64,000 nt of DNA from Maniola hyperantus (GCF_902806685.2 NC_048538.1:11842001-11906000); one strand, 5' to 3'. Numbered from the stretch's first letter, positions 10,481 to 21,421 are shown. Notes: generated by a model from the letters alone, not told the origin. Program-made: numbers and translations.

Positions 10481-11975
10481 TGTAAGGGTGGTAAATTGGG
10501 CGGAATAGAAATATACCCGGATACGGAATAATCTACCACCTTACAAAGATTAGAGGAAAAAAATAATTTTTACTTGATCTATCTACCTAGTAAAGAATAG
10601 AAGCTAGCCGTCGACTCCCTTGTAATGTATATGAGGTGTTATAAATGAAATTTGCTAGATGTTAGGCAAAATTGTTTTTAATGTAACTTTTACCGGGGTC
10701 GCTTAATACAGAATGATGGCTAATAATGCTTAGTTATTCTAGCTTAATGCCAAGACTTAATTTAGATACATTAGAATGACTTAGGTAGATAGTACATAAG
10801 ATCTATGTTTTAAATTTAAGATGCCATTGGCATGGAATAGACAATGACACAGTAAAATTCATAAAATTGTTTCAAAATAAAAGCTCAGTAGTAAAGACAG
10901 GGTTCTTACTGTACACATACACTAAGAAGGTTCACTAAACTGTCCAGGATACAAACATATGCTTACTTGTAGGTGCGAAGACTGCAAGGTAGCTGGACGG
11001 CATCGGCCAAGATCCAAAACTCAATTTATTTGATTCTTCACAACCGAAATGTTTCATTACAAAGATTTTCACCAAGTCTTATCCATAGCAATTAAGTTGT
11101 CAACGTGAATGTGCAAAAGAAATAAATACGAAACCGAAAACGTAAACGGAAAACTAAAACGGAAAACTGAAGCTAAACGTAAAACGTAAACGTAAAATTA
11201 AAAACGTAAATACGAAAACCCTGTAACAAAGAAAAACAAGATTATAATTTGTGCTGTGTGAAAATTTCGACACGTGGAATTTTCCCGATCAAACACAACT
11301 CACCTATTGAACTCCTGGCCACCAATGGTTTTCAGAAGTCCACCCACAACCCATTATCCTCATTTATTTGGGAAGATAAAATAACTGGAACTGGAATGAA
11401 ATCATAAAATTAGGATTTTCTCTAACCAAACCGCCATTTTGTCGAATCCACATTACTTGATTTTTCACTCACCATAATTGATGAAACATTGAAATACGTT
11501 AGGATGACTAAATTTATCTATTGTATTTTCCCAGGCGAAGCCATGGGCGAAAAAGAATGAGATTTTCCTGGAACGAAAAAAATTCGTCTTCACATGTTGA
11601 CTCCAGGAAAATTCTAAATCTCATCAATCGGTGTTGCCAGACGCAACCCCAGTGTGGCCGCTCTCATTTAGTTTGATCATGAAGCCAATTCATTTTTGAA
11701 TATTTGCGGAACCTAAGGATATATTATAAGAACCGTTTTGTTAATGACTTAACAATAAACAAATGATATTATGGTTTTATTTAATTATTTTGTTTTATTT
11801 TTACGACAATTGACAACGAAGCAAACGCCATCTATTGTGGCTCGAATGAACTCTGAACATCGACCCACGCGTAGTTCTGCACCTTGATGCTAGGTGGCAC
11901 CAACATACTTTGAACAAAATTGATTTTTATTAAAAGCGAAACGCTAATTAGTAGTTCAAAATTTACAACGTCACA
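10481..11975 (-). repeat. 5' LTR of the gypsy element (right copy)
   Basis: Two bases shorter than the left LTR because of two A-run indels and otherwise nearly identical. Being the upstream LTR, it should carry the active promoter, but I cannot place a TATA box or start site with confidence. Confidence 0.95.
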
Positions 11976-12246
11976 ATATGACCTGGGTGTCTGGTGCACG
12001 TCGACCGTCCGCTGCGCCAGATCCTTCCATCCACGCACGTGCAAACTGTGGAACGAACTCCCATCGGCGGTGTTCCCACTAGATTATAACATGGGGTTAT
12101 TCAAGGGGCGGACCAACAAATTCCTAAAAAGCCGGCAACGCATCGGCGGTTTCTCTGGTGCTGCAAATGTTCATGGGCGGCGGTAATCACTTAACATCAG
12201 GTGACCCGCCTGCGCGTTTGCTCGCTATATCTATTTAAAAAAAAAA
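11976..12246 (+). pseudogene. CR1/Jockey-like LINE 3' end, split by the LTR element
   Basis: The plus frame through 11977-12186 encodes the C-terminal tail of a lepidopteran non-LTR retrotransposon reverse transcriptase (TVRCARSFHPRTCKLWNELP, then FPLDYN and a Gly-rich end). It is followed by a short 3' UTR with ATCAGGTGACCCGCC and a poly(A) run at 12237-12246. The frame continues for a few codons to the left of the gypsy element (about 2528-2540) once the target duplication is discounted, then meets a TGA. The copy was therefore 5'-truncated before the gypsy insertion. A shorter relative is at 44283-44391. Confidence 0.88.
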
Positions 12247-13173
12247 GAAGCATGAAAAACGTATTAAAACCTTGCTGATATTGGGGTTAATGTATACGAC
12301 TGTGAGTTGACTTTATAAACTAAAGCCCAGATATTTCTCTTTTCAATACAAACAAAATACAAGACACGGGACAATCTTTCTTTTTACAACATAATCCTCT
12401 TTTATTCAATCTCTTGAGATGGCACTAAAAATATCATATGTGCTATGAATGAAAAATAAGCAATAATTTAACCTAAGTGTACGTATGATTTTAGTCTTTA
12501 TATTTATAGTACCTACGTTTGGTGAAGTTTTGCGTAATATTCTAGTTGGTATAATAAAGTAGTAAAATGTTTATCTTGATGCATAATTTTTCTACTCAGT
12601 TTGCTTATTGTTTTAGTTTCAATTTTATACATTCAATTTTAGAATCACTCATAAAATATACCGCTCCTGTATTAATTATTATATTAGGCGTAGAATTTTA
12701 ATACACTACTTCTTTATTTCATTTCTGAGTTATAAAGAGTTTTTGTATTTTGTTATTTACGGTCTAATATAAAGATACGTTTTGTTTTGAAGTATGTAGA
12801 TTGTAGAGTTTATCTCGAGAAATGTTGGCTTTTGTTGTTTGTACAATGAAATGCAGCTGAATAAAGGCCCATCTCATTACTGCACTGACCGCATCTAGGC
12901 AATCTAAGTGCGCTTCTGTTGAACACAACCTAACTTACTGTGGTTTTAAGCGTGTACGAATCAGTCTGGTTAATTTAGAAGTAACTTTTGTATGAATTTT
13001 GGGAAAATTTTGCATACGCAAATTACTTAGACTGTTAAAAAATATAATACTAATTTTAATGAACCTACCTAATAATAGTGTCTCTACTTCTACTAGATTA
13101 TCAAGGTATCAGTAATTTAAAGTAAATGAGATTAAGTACCCAATACGTGTGCCCACTTAGTAATTTATGAAAG
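12247..13173. other. Unique AT-rich DNA
   Basis: No reading frame or repeat of note. A somewhat GC-richer patch at about 12850-12960 has no match elsewhere in the window. Confidence 0.6.
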
Positions 13174-13637
13174 ACTAGCTTCTGTCCGCGGCTTCGCTCG
13201 CGTGGCCTACAGGAAACAAATGGCGTTTTTTTTTCAGAAACAAACATTATAACATCAGGACGCGCACTCTGAACAGTATCAATAATTAACACTTTCCCAT
13301 ACAAACTTTCATCACTTATTTTACCACCCTTATGGGCGAATTTTCCAAAAATCCTGAAACACGTATTTCTTCATTTGTTACCGAAAACCCAAATGCCAAT
13401 TTTCATGCAAATAACTTGAAAAATGACCGACTTTCATACAAACTTCCATCCCTCATTTAACCCACTTAGGGGTGGAATTTCGAAAAATCCTTTCTTAGTG
13501 GATACCAACTCTTCACAAAGAATACACCCTCCAAATTTCACGTCTTTAGGACCAGCGGTTTAGGCTGTGCGTTGATATCTATGTCAGTCAGTCAGTCAGT
13601 CAGTCAGGACTTTAAATTTTATATATATAGATATATA
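13174..13637 (+). mobile_element. Rep-B variant with (CAGT)n
   Basis: It starts with ACTAGCTTCTG and the head CGCGGCTTCGCTCGCGTGG, a variant of the shared module. The body reads CTTAGGGGTGGAATTT and AATCCTTTCTTAGTGG, and it ends with a (CAGT)5-6 run at 13583-13607 and an AT-rich tail. It is about twice as long as other Rep-B copies because the middle holds two related segments, each with CATACAAACTT and AAATCCT. It is non-coding. Confidence 0.75.
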
Positions 13638-14290
13638 GAAGAAGATTGCAGTAGCTTACAGCATTTTCATTTTATTGAAGATTAAAAATTATCACAATAA
13701 ATAAATTACTTTACCAAGTTATTTAACACACTAATACGGATGCCGCTGTAATTGCGGTTATGAATTAATCGAACCCTTTAAATTGGCATACCATTGCGAC
13801 GACTCGTGCCTCCAATCGGGCGGTGGCAGCGCGGGCACAATTGTAATCAGTCTAATATGCTGAACAGTAGGTCCATCTCATTACCATGGGCGACCACAGG
13901 TGAATGATGACGTGGCGTGAGTGCCGCCACCCGTTTTGTTTGCGGTCGATTTAACGCTCACGACAAATTGCGTGTTTGCCGCCGCGACCGAGAGATCATT
14001 CCAGAGTCGAGAGGAATAAATCGACTGATTACTTTTGCACAATTTGAAATATAAAGTGAATTGTTCTGCGCACCGGTGCCGCTTGTATAATTCGGTCCGC
14101 GCCTGTGTAAGTTTCTCCTCCAGCGTTTTTTATGACAGCCCCATAATGACTCTGGAGTGTTATTCTTTTAAGCGAAATAATTACAGGAGCCGTATTACGC
14201 AACAACAATACTCCCTTCGTAATTTGCTTTTGTATTCAATGCAAAATAGTTATTTTTCTTGACTTAAAGTGTTCGTAATCTCGGAATTCG
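13638..14290. other. Unique DNA with a GC-rich block
   Basis: The block at about 13735-13995 is clearly GC-richer than its surroundings, has no copy elsewhere in the window and has no convincing frame. It could be a conserved non-coding element, a promoter or an untranslated exon. Confidence 0.4.
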
Positions 14291-14474
14291 TGTTTTTTTT
14301 TTTATAAAGAATATTAGCCATATTAAATGACTAATATTCCCCTTTCCTCTCCAACTAAGCGTCAGGCTTGTGCTAGGAGTAGGTACCACAATAGTGCAAC
14401 GGGCGAGTTTTGAACCGTCGACCTTTCGGTTTTCAGTCCACTCCTTTACCGATTGGGCTATTGAGGCTCTAATT
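14291..14474 (-). mobile_element. tRNA-derived SINE, family S3
   Basis: On the minus strand it opens with a tRNA-like sequence: A-box region CCCAATCGGTAAAGG, an anticodon loop reading CTGAAAA (GAA, Phe-like), and B-box region CGGTTCAAAACT. The body ends with GGGGAATATTAGTCATT, and a poly(A) tail appears as the T run at 14291-14302. The head matches a tRNA fold only partly, so it is a SINE and not a tRNA gene. No other copy lies in the window. Confidence 0.82.
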
Positions 14475-15150
14475 GATAGAAATCTTTGTTAAAAATAAAC
14501 AAAAGTCGCAGTCGACTTTCGAATAAAATGTTTATTCCTTAGATTACAAATAAAAAGTACATTTAAAGTTATTTGATGAAAACGAACTCTTGTTTTTATC
14601 CTCTTAACAAGAAAGTAATCTGTCGAGCTCGGTTGCGATAACGGGATTTTTATGTAACAAGCTCGCCTAGCGCCTACCCTCACCTAGCCCGAGGCTCTCT
14701 TAAGAAATCCCCTGCATTGTCAGCTTCTAAGGATTCGGCGTAATGTAATATACATTTTCTCGTATTGGAAATTACAGCTGTGTTTCGCTCGTACAACATA
14801 AAATCGGCACGATGGCAACGCCCATAGAAGCACACACACTGGAATCTACAGCCTTTATGTAGTTGGCTCCAAAGTAACAATCTACTGAAAGTTTTACTGT
14901 CGACTATTTCAACACCGTTTCATAAGCTGAGCACCGTAAAGTGTAACAGGGTTACGCTTTGCTGTACGTGAACGACGGAAGCTATACGACACGAAACGAT
15001 ACGAATCGCACCGCACTGTGGTAAATCCCACGCCCTCGCCAGAATGTTAAATAAACCAAATATTTTTATTTACACTGCATTTTCGCTACTGACTGATTAA
15101 AAGACTTGTTTTTTCATTCAATAAAAGGAAAGCGCTTAACTAAGATGTAT
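14475..15150. other. No gene recognised
   Basis: Two minus frames (14489-14683 and 14680-14880) overlap slightly and carry no familiar motif. I treat them as chance frames. Confidence 0.5.
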
Positions 15151-15202
15151 GTATATTGTATATTCTTTATTGCACCACAAATCACAAATGACAGGTTACA
15201 AA
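15151..15202. repeat. Short dispersed repeat, copy 1
   Basis: The motif CTTTATTGCACCACAAA, then AATGACAGGTTACAAAAAAGA, recurs at 57931-57988 with few changes. It looks like the end of a LINE or SINE. Confidence 0.6.
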
Positions 15203-15634
15203 AAAGATATCTAAAGATCTCACCCGATGATGATACGAGAGACGAGGCTGTGCTAACTTGAAGAGAATATTGCAGGTTATTACAAATCGTTTAAGTCGAT
15301 TATAATATTATGTAAATATCTAAATAATAAACTAACTGACAGTCTATCAACGTACAGCTGGAACTGCTAGATCTAGACACAGCCTTGTGATTTTGCTTGT
15401 TTAACATAGATCCTCACTAAATAAGGATTTTGAAACTTAAAAATTTAAATCCATGCGAATGAAATCACAAATTATAATTTGTTAAGCCGTTAGAATATAG
15501 AACAATGGCTAATAAAGTTTATAAAACGCTGAAATGCTCCAACTCATAATAATTATGAATGAATATCAAAAATCCTTTCTTAAGCTAAAACTTTTACTCC
15601 TCAAAAATGATTGCTGCATAATATTATCAAGTAT

Positions 15635-15893
15635 GGCAATGGGCAGTGGCAATGGGCAGGGCACATAGTTCGTACAACCGATAGACGTTGGGGTCCCAAG
15701 GTGCTGGAATGGCGACCTCGCACCGGAAGACGCAGCGTTGGAAGACCCCCCCACTAGGTGGACGGACGACATCAGACGAGTCGCAGGGAGCCGCTGGATC
15801 CAGGCGCGCGGCGCAAGACCGTGGCGTGTGGAAGTCCCTACAAGAGACCTATGTCCAGCAGTGGACGTCTACTGGTTGATGATGATGATGATG
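15635..15893 (+). pseudogene. RTE-like LINE 3' end with target duplication
   Basis: The sequence encodes the C-terminal tail of an RTE-type reverse transcriptase (WAGH, RRWGPKVLEWRPRTG, then PPTRWTDDIRRVAGSRW and SLQETYVQQW) and ends in (TGA)n. It is broken: a run of seven C at about 15746-15752 shifts the frame, and a second shift follows near 15805 (extra GCGC). A 12-bp direct repeat, ATTATCAAGTAT, flanks it (15623-15634 and 15894-15905), so it is a separate 5'-truncated insertion. There is a small duplication, GGCAATGGGCAG, at its 5' edge. Confidence 0.9.
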
Positions 15894-15905
15894 ATTATCA
15901 AGTAT

Positions 15906-16671
15906 AATGAGCATACCTAATAAGTAAGGCTGTACTAATAAATTTTTAATTATAATTACTTAATTTTAGCGTTGAAACTGTCGTGAGTGATATGTATTAC
16001 AAATAAATTGATTAAATTAAAATACGGGTTTGAAATTAGTCGAGCATATTCTGACTAATAACGTGAGTCTATCCGTTACATATTTATTTATACTTATTTA
16101 TAAATTTCTACTTACCAAATCATTGAAAAATTCTAATGCAATGCACCTTGTCTCGAGACAAATTCGTACATATATGCTATAAAGCCTTTCTTGACATACA
16201 ACTAGAAACAGAACGGGGAACTTTTAAAGGATTTACGACGTTACTTGAATCTCACTCAAAAGTTTCCACGGCCCGACCGTCTAACTTATGCAAGATATTT
16301 TATGTTTTAACGCTAAAAATAGACTTCAAACAGCAAAAGCAATTTCAAATCAATATCTTTTCAAACAAAGCAATACAAGACTTTCCATACACGTGTATAG
16401 GTTGAATGCGACAGACGAGTTGTCTATTTTAAGTTAATCACACCGGTCGATACAATATTCTATTCTGAAGTAGTCCTGAACAACAGTGACAGCAAATAAT
16501 ATCTGCATATTGCATTCTTGCCTCTAACGCTAGAGTATTGCATTTTATGGTTCAATTGTAATAAGGAAATTATTTAAGTAGGTAGTAAATTTAGTTAGGT
16601 ATAAAAAGTTTTTAAGTAAAAGTAAAATTGTATGATGGCTTTCAAAAGCATTTGCCTAAGTTGATCTAATA
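15906..16671. other. Unique AT-rich DNA
   Basis: One frame (plus 16136-16405) has no recognisable feature. Nothing else seen. Confidence 0.55.
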
Positions 16672-16778
16672 ACTAGATGATGCCCGCAACTCAATCCACG
16701 TGAATTTAGGTTTTTTTAAAAATCCCGTGGGAATTTTGATTTCCTAAGATGTAGTAGCCTATGTCCTTGTCTGGGATT
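16672..16778 (+). mobile_element. Rep-A fragment (head only)
   Basis: It begins ACTAGATGATGCCCGC, continues with the TTAGGTTTTT-AAAATCCCGTGGGAA segment and stops near GTAGCCTATGTCCTTG. The tail with (CAGA)n is missing. Confidence 0.75.
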
Positions 16779-16845
16779 TCGTCAAATTGACTAAGCCCTG
16801 GAAGGTTACAAATAGACATTCCACATTTAAAATAATACTAGGTTA

Positions 16846-16995
16846 CGTGACAGGTCCAAAAGGCAATCGGGGTATGAGGCTGGGGGACACCCCGTCCACT
16901 TACGCGTCATCCGCGCTCGCCCGCACTGGGTTAGCCCGGGGGCTGTGCGGGTGTGCGAGGCGTTCGCTCCCCGATTGCCCTCTCGACCTGTCACG
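16846..16995 (+). mobile_element. GC-rich foldback element FB, copy 1
   Basis: The ends form an inverted repeat: CGTGACAGGTC at the left and GACCTGTCACG at the right, followed inward by GGCAATCGGGG and CCCCGATTGCC. The core is very GC-rich (about 150 bp in an AT-rich setting). Other copies are at 25449-25558, 35461-35608 and 46139-46257. It has no coding capacity; the frame inside it only reflects the core repeat. It is likely a MITE mobilised in trans. Confidence 0.82.
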
Positions 16996-16999
16996 AACT

Positions 17000-18930
17000 A
17001 TACAAATTTTTTTTTAAGTAAAGTAAATAGGTAGTACTCGTAGATAGTCCTACCATTACACGTAGCTACCTATGTTGTCAGCTTGATCATTTCTGGTGGT
17101 CACCCTTACGCCCTTTAACCGCACGAAATTATACACAAGTGTCGCATAAGGCGGGCGGGTAACACGTATACTACTAAATTTTAGTTAGTGATTGTAGGCA
17201 ACAGGTGCGTGAGATGAGTTTGCCCGAAACTAGTAATAATTATCATAACCTATCTTTTAATACACCTGAATTTTTCGCCAAAATGAAGCTATGGAGTGAA
17301 ACAATAAAGCTTAGTTTATTTCATAATTCATGCGTGGATCATTTTAGCTTTTCGAATGTTCCAAATTTTTTGTTTGACCAAAACGTTGAAATGCTCGTTA
17401 AAATGTATGTACGAGTACATTGAACAATGTAAATACGTATTTTCTATGAACGGCTTTTTGTACATAAAAATGCATATCTATACCTATGTACCTACCTATT
17501 TATACAGACGAAGTTTGGTTTAAAATATCCACAGATTTTTACAGAGTATATAATATCTTTGTATTAGGTAGTAACAAGTTCTTACAACTGTTCCAAATTT
17601 GAATTTTTCAGATCTAATACTGAAATTTTAATATTACTGTAACTCAGACGATGCGATGCGGCGGTCAGATGGAGTGAACAAAACCATAAGGTTTCCTTGC
17701 TCCTAACTACGGAACTCCAATAAAGCAATACATTAAGGTATTTTCGCCAGTACAGTCAAAGGCCAAAACTCGTGTAGCACTTACACTGTACGGCACTTTT
17801 GTGCGCACATCTGTGTGGCGTGTTTATAGCAAAAGGTGATAAGTACAACAGCTTTTTCATGCAATCGTTTTGCGGAATTGCTACTCGAATTCTGAGCCCG
17901 ACCGTACATTTACTATTTCACAATATCTGATAAAAATATTTAACCTAGATCTTCATAAAATTTGCCCGGGGGTATTTAAAACTCAGCGCAATGGCGAGAT
18001 GTGATGTATCAATCGAGAATTAATTTAAACTTTGCTGGCCAAAGCGAGCAGCGGAAGGCCTCAGGGACCGAACGGGCATCAAATCGGGAATAGAAGGTTA
18101 TAATTGACTGGTATCAAACGAATAACGACCGAAACACCGATTAAGCGTCAATCAAACATAACCTTTAAAGTGATTAAAATGAAACTAAAACTGTTTATAG
18201 AGACGTCTTCGCGAAATATGAAATTTCCTTTGTGTTACGTTCGAACCCAACAGACACTTTGAAAGCAATTTACTTAAGTACTTCAACGAATATAAGACCT
18301 AAGTTAAGTAACTTTCATTTTATAAAGTAGGTCAATATCTAGTCAATATACATAGTTCATTTATTTATTTTTGACAAATTCAAGATTTCGATTTATTTAC
18401 TATCTAATAGAACCTGCGACTTTGTGCGCAAAGATTTAGGTTTTTGAAATCATGCAGGAGCCCTTTGTTAATATTGCCCCGATAGAAATAGCATTTTATG
18501 TCCTTTTTACAAACTCATAGCAAAGCGTTCTTTGAAAGGTGCCAATTAAAATCAACCATTTTAGGCCGATCGTGGGCTGATCCATACAAATTGAATAGTG
18601 GAGCCGAGTTTTATGATAATAATTTAAATCCAACCTTTTGTACATTGAAATACGGTTTTTTTGGTATATTGGAAAGAATACATGGAGGCTGCACCTGCAC
18701 GTGCCTGTACGTGCTGCGCGTCATCGCCGTTTTGCCACAGCAAACAGAGTTTATTTTGAGTTGTTATCAAGAAAAACGCAGCGCATTTGCTCTGTTGTGC
18801 ATAGCACCTATGAATTGTTTAGCTCTATTTTCATTTTCTTGTTATCGTTTCAAAGACTTAGTACAATCGTATTTACCACTCCAATAAAATTTACACCTAC
18901 TGAAGAGTAGAGTGTCAATAATACCACCCT
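17000..18930. other. Unique DNA, no gene recognised
   Basis: The longest frames (plus 18498-18887 and an overlapping one at 18638-18910) have no recognised domain and sit in different frames of the same DNA. No repeats with other copies here. AT-rich throughout. Confidence 0.5.
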
Positions 18931-18941
18931 ATATCTAAAAA

Positions 18942-19256
18942 TAGCTGTGATAGCCTAGGGGTTAGGACGTCCGCCTTCTAATCGGAGGTCAGGGGTTCGA
19001 TCCCAGGCACGCACCTCTAACTTTTCAGTTATGTGCGTTTTTATTAATTAAATATCACTTGCTTTAACGGCGAAGGAAAACATCGTGAGGAAACCTGCAT
19101 GCCTGAGATTTCTCCATAATGTTCTCAAAGGTGTGTGAAGTCTACCAATCCGCACATGGCCAGCTTGGTAGACTATGGCCAAAACTCTTCTCACTCTGAG
19201 AGGAGACCCGTGCTCTGTAGTGAGCCGGGGATGGGTTGATCATGATGATGATGATG
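18942..19256 (+). mobile_element. tRNA-Arg-like SINE S1 with target duplication
   Basis: The head reads GATAGCCTAGGGGTTAGG (A box), an anticodon loop CTTCTAATC (TCT, Arg-like) and GGGTTCGATCCC (B box). The tRNA-unrelated body contains TCACTTGCTTTAACGG and CCATAATGTTCTCAAAGG, and the tail is (ATG)n. A perfect 11-bp direct repeat, ATATCTAAAAA, flanks it (18931-18941 and 19257-19267). This is the best preserved S1 copy in the window. Its promoter boxes look intact, so pol III transcription is possible. Confidence 0.92.
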
Positions 19257-19267
19257 ATATCTAAAAA

Positions 19268-20178
19268 ACTGTTAACTATAAAAAGTAGTTTTTTAGTTAT
19301 CGTCAAGAAACGTGGGAATTTTTAAAAACGAATGTTTCTAAAAATGAATATAGACTGCGTAGCATTTTTTGGTTCAACATTTACAGGATAGTATTTGGTT
19401 TAGTTCTTCGTATAATAGCGATCTTTGAGAATACAAATTTTCCTAAATTGCCCAGTTTTTGAGCGATAACTCTTAAATATTTTTAGTAAGTAGTAAGTTA
19501 AGTTTAAGTTTGCGAAATAATTATCACCACTATATCTTACAAATTCATCAACTGACAATCGAAAAGAGTAATTTATTACCTATTTTGAAAAAATCATTTG
19601 ACTTTGACTTTGACTTAGTAGTTAACTGCTTTTTAAATATGGGATGGCAGAATATAGACCTGAAATCACGTAGTGTCCACCCGCTATTACTACGCAAGCA
19701 GATCCGTAAGCCCTAACCTAGGAACCAATAATAATTATCCCCGCGTCGAAAATAAGCTTCACATGGCTCTGGTAAGTAGATTTATTGACAGCAGTACGAG
19801 AACATAGTCGTATGTTCATGATAATGGTTTTGCAAATTAAAGCCGTTATGCGACGCGGCGAGACGTTATTGTTATATCGCCGTTGAGTGGGGGCGTTAAT
19901 TTTGCCATTTACCATTTTTGTTCCCATTGCTGTTGATGCCTTTCTGACAAATGTGGCTTTTAGCATTCTGAATCACAAAGTGTATGGCCACAATAAGTCC
20001 TACGAATTGCGCGACACAGCAGCATCAAATCGAATTAGGTATAAGATGTAGCTGAATAGTGCATAGCTGTAACATAGCATTATATATAACTTTTTGTGAT
20101 ATTATTAAAACAAAGTTTAAAATTGAATGTTACCACATACTGATTTCGGTGTTAATATATATTTTTTTAATACTCGCC
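19268..20178. other. Unique DNA
   Basis: Contains a short repeat end at 19563-19617 (separate entry). No gene recognised; the minus frame at 19718-19966 is uncharacterised. Confidence 0.5.
19563..19617 (+). repeat. Retroelement 3' end with TTTGAC tail
   Basis: AAAGAGTAATTTATTACC, then TATTTTGAA and a short (TTTGAC)n run; a near copy is at 35750-35803. It looks like the extreme 3' end of a LINE. Confidence 0.55.
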
Positions 20179-20394
20179 AATAGTATAAATGCGAATGTAT
20201 GTAAGTTTGTTGATTTATCAGTCTGTCTTTCAGTTACAACGAAGCAACGGATAGACGTGAGTTTTAGTATGAATATAGCTAAAGCCCTGGAGAGTGATAT
20301 AGTCTATCCCAGAAAATCAAAGGGTTCCCACAGGATTTTTAAAGGCTTAAATCTACGCAGACTAAATCACGGGCATCAGCTAGTACCCTATACA
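20179..20394 (-). mobile_element. Rep-A2 copy
   Basis: On the plus strand it runs from ATAAATGCGAATGTATG through GTTACAACGAAGCAACGG, CCCTGGAGAGTGATATAG and CAAAGGGTTCCCAC to GGGCATCAGCTAGT, the reverse of the Rep-A head. The plus frame at 20059-20409 crosses it and is not a gene. Confidence 0.75.
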
Positions 20395-20911
20395 TTTCTG
20401 AATCAATAACATAATATACCATCAGAATAAAGTTAGGGAAATGTGCAAATAAAACTATTACAAAAGCATAAATCATTACATAAATAAAACATGTACTTAT
20501 CGTTAAATAATGAATTAAATAGTTATCAGATATAACCATATTAATTTATAGTTTATCCTCAAAACTGTCAAACTATCAAAACATAAACTGACACGCGACA
20601 CCCCTAGATTCTGAGCTTTCCTGTTAACTAGTGACAGTACCAGGCGCCTCCCAAACTCAAGGGGAATGAATTAAATACTTCTAAACCGGCGCCTTGCTAC
20701 CTGGAGCTTTATTAAATCCGTCTATCAAAAACCACTATGGTTAGGTATAGCTGATGAAGCATTATTCAAAAGAGACGTACTTATTTCTTAACACATTTTA
20801 ATTATTAATAGAGCAGCATACTTTAAATACCCTTTTTGTTTTATTTGAATCCTATAGGACTTAAATAAGCGCACCCACTTACGATTACAAAGTCGTAAGC
20901 TTAATACTAAT
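20395..20911. other. Unique AT-rich DNA
   Basis: A GC-richer stretch around 20580-20720 has no copy in the window. No gene recognised. Confidence 0.5.
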
Positions 20912-21186
20912 AATCATCATCAATCTACTCCTCAGTCTCCTCTTACAATGAGAAGGATTAGCCAGGTCCACCACGCAGACCAAGTGCGAATTGACAGACT
21001 CCACACTCCTTTGAGAACGTCATTATGGAAAACTCTCGGAAACACGAATTTTCTCACCATGTTTTCCTTCACCACTAAGGCAATTGATATTAAATTGCAT
21101 AAAATATAAATGGCCGAAAAGTTCGAAGTGCGTGCTGGTAAAGATCGAACTGGAAAATGTTAACCACTAAGATATCATCGCTGCTC
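20912..21186 (-). mobile_element. SINE S1, degraded full-length copy
   Basis: The (ATG)n tail appears as AATCATCATCAATC at the left. The body matches S1 (GAGAACGTCATTATGG, ATGTTTTCCTTCACC) and the head lies at the right with a damaged B box (AAAGATCGAACTGG). Confidence 0.8.
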
Positions 21187-21421
21187 ATCCGTCGTTGAAA
21201 CTAATATTTTTGTAGTCTCTTTACTCATTTTAAAGTACTGTAATAGTCGCCCATTTTACGGAATTACAAAAGCTTATATAGCTGTAGTAAAGCCAAGGAT
21301 CTAGTCCATTCTTGACTAATAACAACGCAAGACACTTTGTGATGTCTAGACGAAAATTGAAAACACTTATCACTGTGCACTAGTCTTTTATTTGTCAATC
21401 ACCAAAAATAAGCCACATCTT

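Larger units (their letters stand above)
2537..11979 (-). mobile_element. Full-length Ty3/gypsy LTR retrotransposon
   Basis: A complete element lies on the minus strand between 4-bp direct repeats ATAT (2537-2540 and 11976-11979). The LTRs begin TGT and end ACA. Internal order in transcription direction: 5' LTR (right), primer binding site, about 1.15 kb leader, gag, protease, pol with RT, RNase H and integrase, about 0.8 kb spacer, polypurine tract, 3' LTR (left). RT before integrase places it in Ty3/gypsy (Metaviridae-type) and excludes Ty1/copia. Nothing resembling an envelope gene follows pol, so it is a retrotransposon, not an errantivirus. Long LTRs and a tRNA-Lys-type primer site recall the Osvaldo/Ulysses group of insect elements; that lineage is an inference to be tested by RT phylogeny. 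The element is structurally intact, with a frame break between pro and pol. Confidence 0.96.

Noticed and set aside
13583..13607. A CRISPR-like or other regular array from (CAGT)n and similar runs
   Set aside because: These are simple microsatellites within Rep-B elements, with no spacers.
14395..14474. A tRNA-Phe gene on the minus strand
   Set aside because: The acceptor stem does not pair and the sequence runs into a SINE body with a poly(A) tail.
15688..15920. Two short plus frames as separate genes
   Set aside because: Both are pieces of one frameshifted RTE reverse transcriptase tail.
16862..17017. Similar small proteins (RGLCGCA-RSLP) encoded at 16787-17017 and 35488-35706
   Set aside because: Both frames lie in copies of the FB foldback element; the similarity comes from DNA repeat identity, not from a conserved protein.
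18498..18910. Two overlapping plus frames of 129 and 90 codons that could be exons
   Set aside because: No domain, no family resemblance, and the two frames compete for the same DNA. Composition is like the surrounding non-coding DNA.
18942..19015. A tRNA-Arg gene
   Set aside because: A and B boxes and a TCT anticodon loop are present, but the sequence continues into a SINE body, ends in (ATG)n and is flanked by an 11-bp target duplication.
20059..20409. 116-codon plus frame
   Set aside because: Its second half is a reversed Rep-A2 copy (20179-20394); the first half is AT-rich with no motif.
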